Shown here piece after piece: positions 63,576 through 64,000 of a stretch of 64,000 nucleotides of DNA. The position numbers and the translations under genes are program-made. Source of the stretch: Ovis canadensis. Its lineage: Eukaryota; Chordata; Mammalia; Artiodactyla; Bovidae. The stretch covers positions 35,256,501 through 35,320,500 of the forward strand of contig NC_091255.1 of NCBI RefSeq assembly GCF_042477335.2, read 5' to 3'. Under the pieces are notes generated by a model that was not told the origin of the DNA, did no database searches, and was given only the letters and a program-made list of their open reading frames with translations. Numbering within the stretch: position 1 is the stretch's first letter; every line of letters begins with the position of its first letter.

Positions 63576-63790
63576 CTTCCTTTCCACAAGCTATCACTCT
63601 GGTGCACTACACTGACATTAGTCTAATCAGACTAATGACTAGAGCACTAGTAAGCAAGAAGTAGCAACTACTCCACACTTGGTAAGACTCTTGCCCACCA
63701 GAAGGTGGGAAATAAACCCAACAAAAATTCAGTGAGTAGAAGGTAGTTATCAATACCAGCCACATGGCTAGTCAGAGTAATGAGGATTGT

Positions 63791-64000
63791 TAACTCATAG
63801 AGGTTTCCTTCTTATTTTGTTATGATTGTGTGTGAGTTATCTTTTCTTTCCTCTCTTATTTCCTTATCATGCAACATAAGATGTACTGACTTGAGACCAT
63901 AGTATTTAAGTATTGTTAATTCTACATCATACCGTTTAAGTTAGAGGATAACAAGGAGAGTAAACATCACTCAGGGGCTTTACCTCCTCTTCTGAGGAAG
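63791..64000. other. Unassigned sequence at window end
   Basis: No gene or repeat is recognised. Confidence 0.3.

Larger units (their letters stand above)
61690..63790 (+). pseudogene. Decayed endogenous retrovirus internal region (protease and reverse-transcriptase remnants)
   Basis: A 127-codon frame at 62863-63246 shows the N-terminal part of a retroviral-type reverse transcriptase (SATIKDVNDKGVLIPTTSPF, then TDGSWRITVDY). A protease-like remnant lies before it, near 62615-62660, where the catalytic Asp-Thr-Gly triplet reads Gly-Ile-Gly. After 63246 the frame shifts, meets a stop and is cut by a Bov-tA. The segment after the SINE reads HYTDI where the catalytic YxDD box should be, so the second Asp is lost. 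The 61700-61985 part may be gag but is not diagnostic. No LTR is identifiable. It is non-functional and the family is not assigned. Confidence 0.7.

Noticed and set aside
1-64000. CRISPR arrays, operons, prokaryotic-type systems
   Set aside because: The window is mammalian nuclear DNA. The repeats are dispersed retroelements, not regularly spaced arrays.

Overview
The window is mammalian nuclear DNA from a ruminant, most likely a bovid. It is packed with BovB (RTE) LINEs, Bov-tA and BOV-A2 SINEs (a tRNA-like head or dimeric arms with a BovB-derived tail) and ruminant tRNA-Glu-type SINEs. These occur together only in ruminants. Genes are intron-containing with GT-AG junctions. The exact species cannot be read from the sequence.

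The genes form part of a lipoxygenase cluster. In cattle this would be expected on chromosome 19, the counterpart of human 17p13 (established knowledge, not checked). At 1-1630 (+) are the last five exons of an ALOX15-type arachidonate 12/15-lipoxygenase, running in from outside the window. At 23881-32259 (+) is a complete 14-exon lipoxygenase of 662 codons with all five iron ligands. It is best called an ALOX12E (epidermal-type 12-lipoxygenase) orthologue. At about 36965-37055 (+) lies a roughly 90-bp fossil of a third lipoxygenase terminal exon, closest to ALOX12, stranded between L1 fragments.

Two processed retrocopies sit in the same interval. A full-length POLR3F (RNA polymerase III subunit RPC6) retrocopy lies on the minus strand at 21223-22986. 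It has a poly(A) tract, target-site duplications and an intact 316-codon ORF, but the first cysteine of the iron-sulphur cluster is replaced by Arg287. A broken TAF13 retropseudogene lies at 55137-56659 (+) with a perfect 15-bp duplication.

From about 33 kb onward the window is mostly repeats: L1 ends, several BovB copies (one at 45.6-47.1 kb keeps a 400-codon reverse-transcriptase ORF), L2, MIR, MER5A, an MLT1-like LTR, and a decayed endogenous retrovirus protease/polymerase segment near 62-63.8 kb. The more unusual observations are a BovB insertion that begins at intron position +3 of an ALOX12E splice donor, two places where a BovB tail and a SINE landed in tandem on the same target site (three copies of the target), a Bov-tA dimer inserted as one unit, and a Bov-tA flanked by an exceptionally long (about 38 bp) duplication. 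No prokaryotic-type system, CRISPR array or rRNA/tRNA gene is present.
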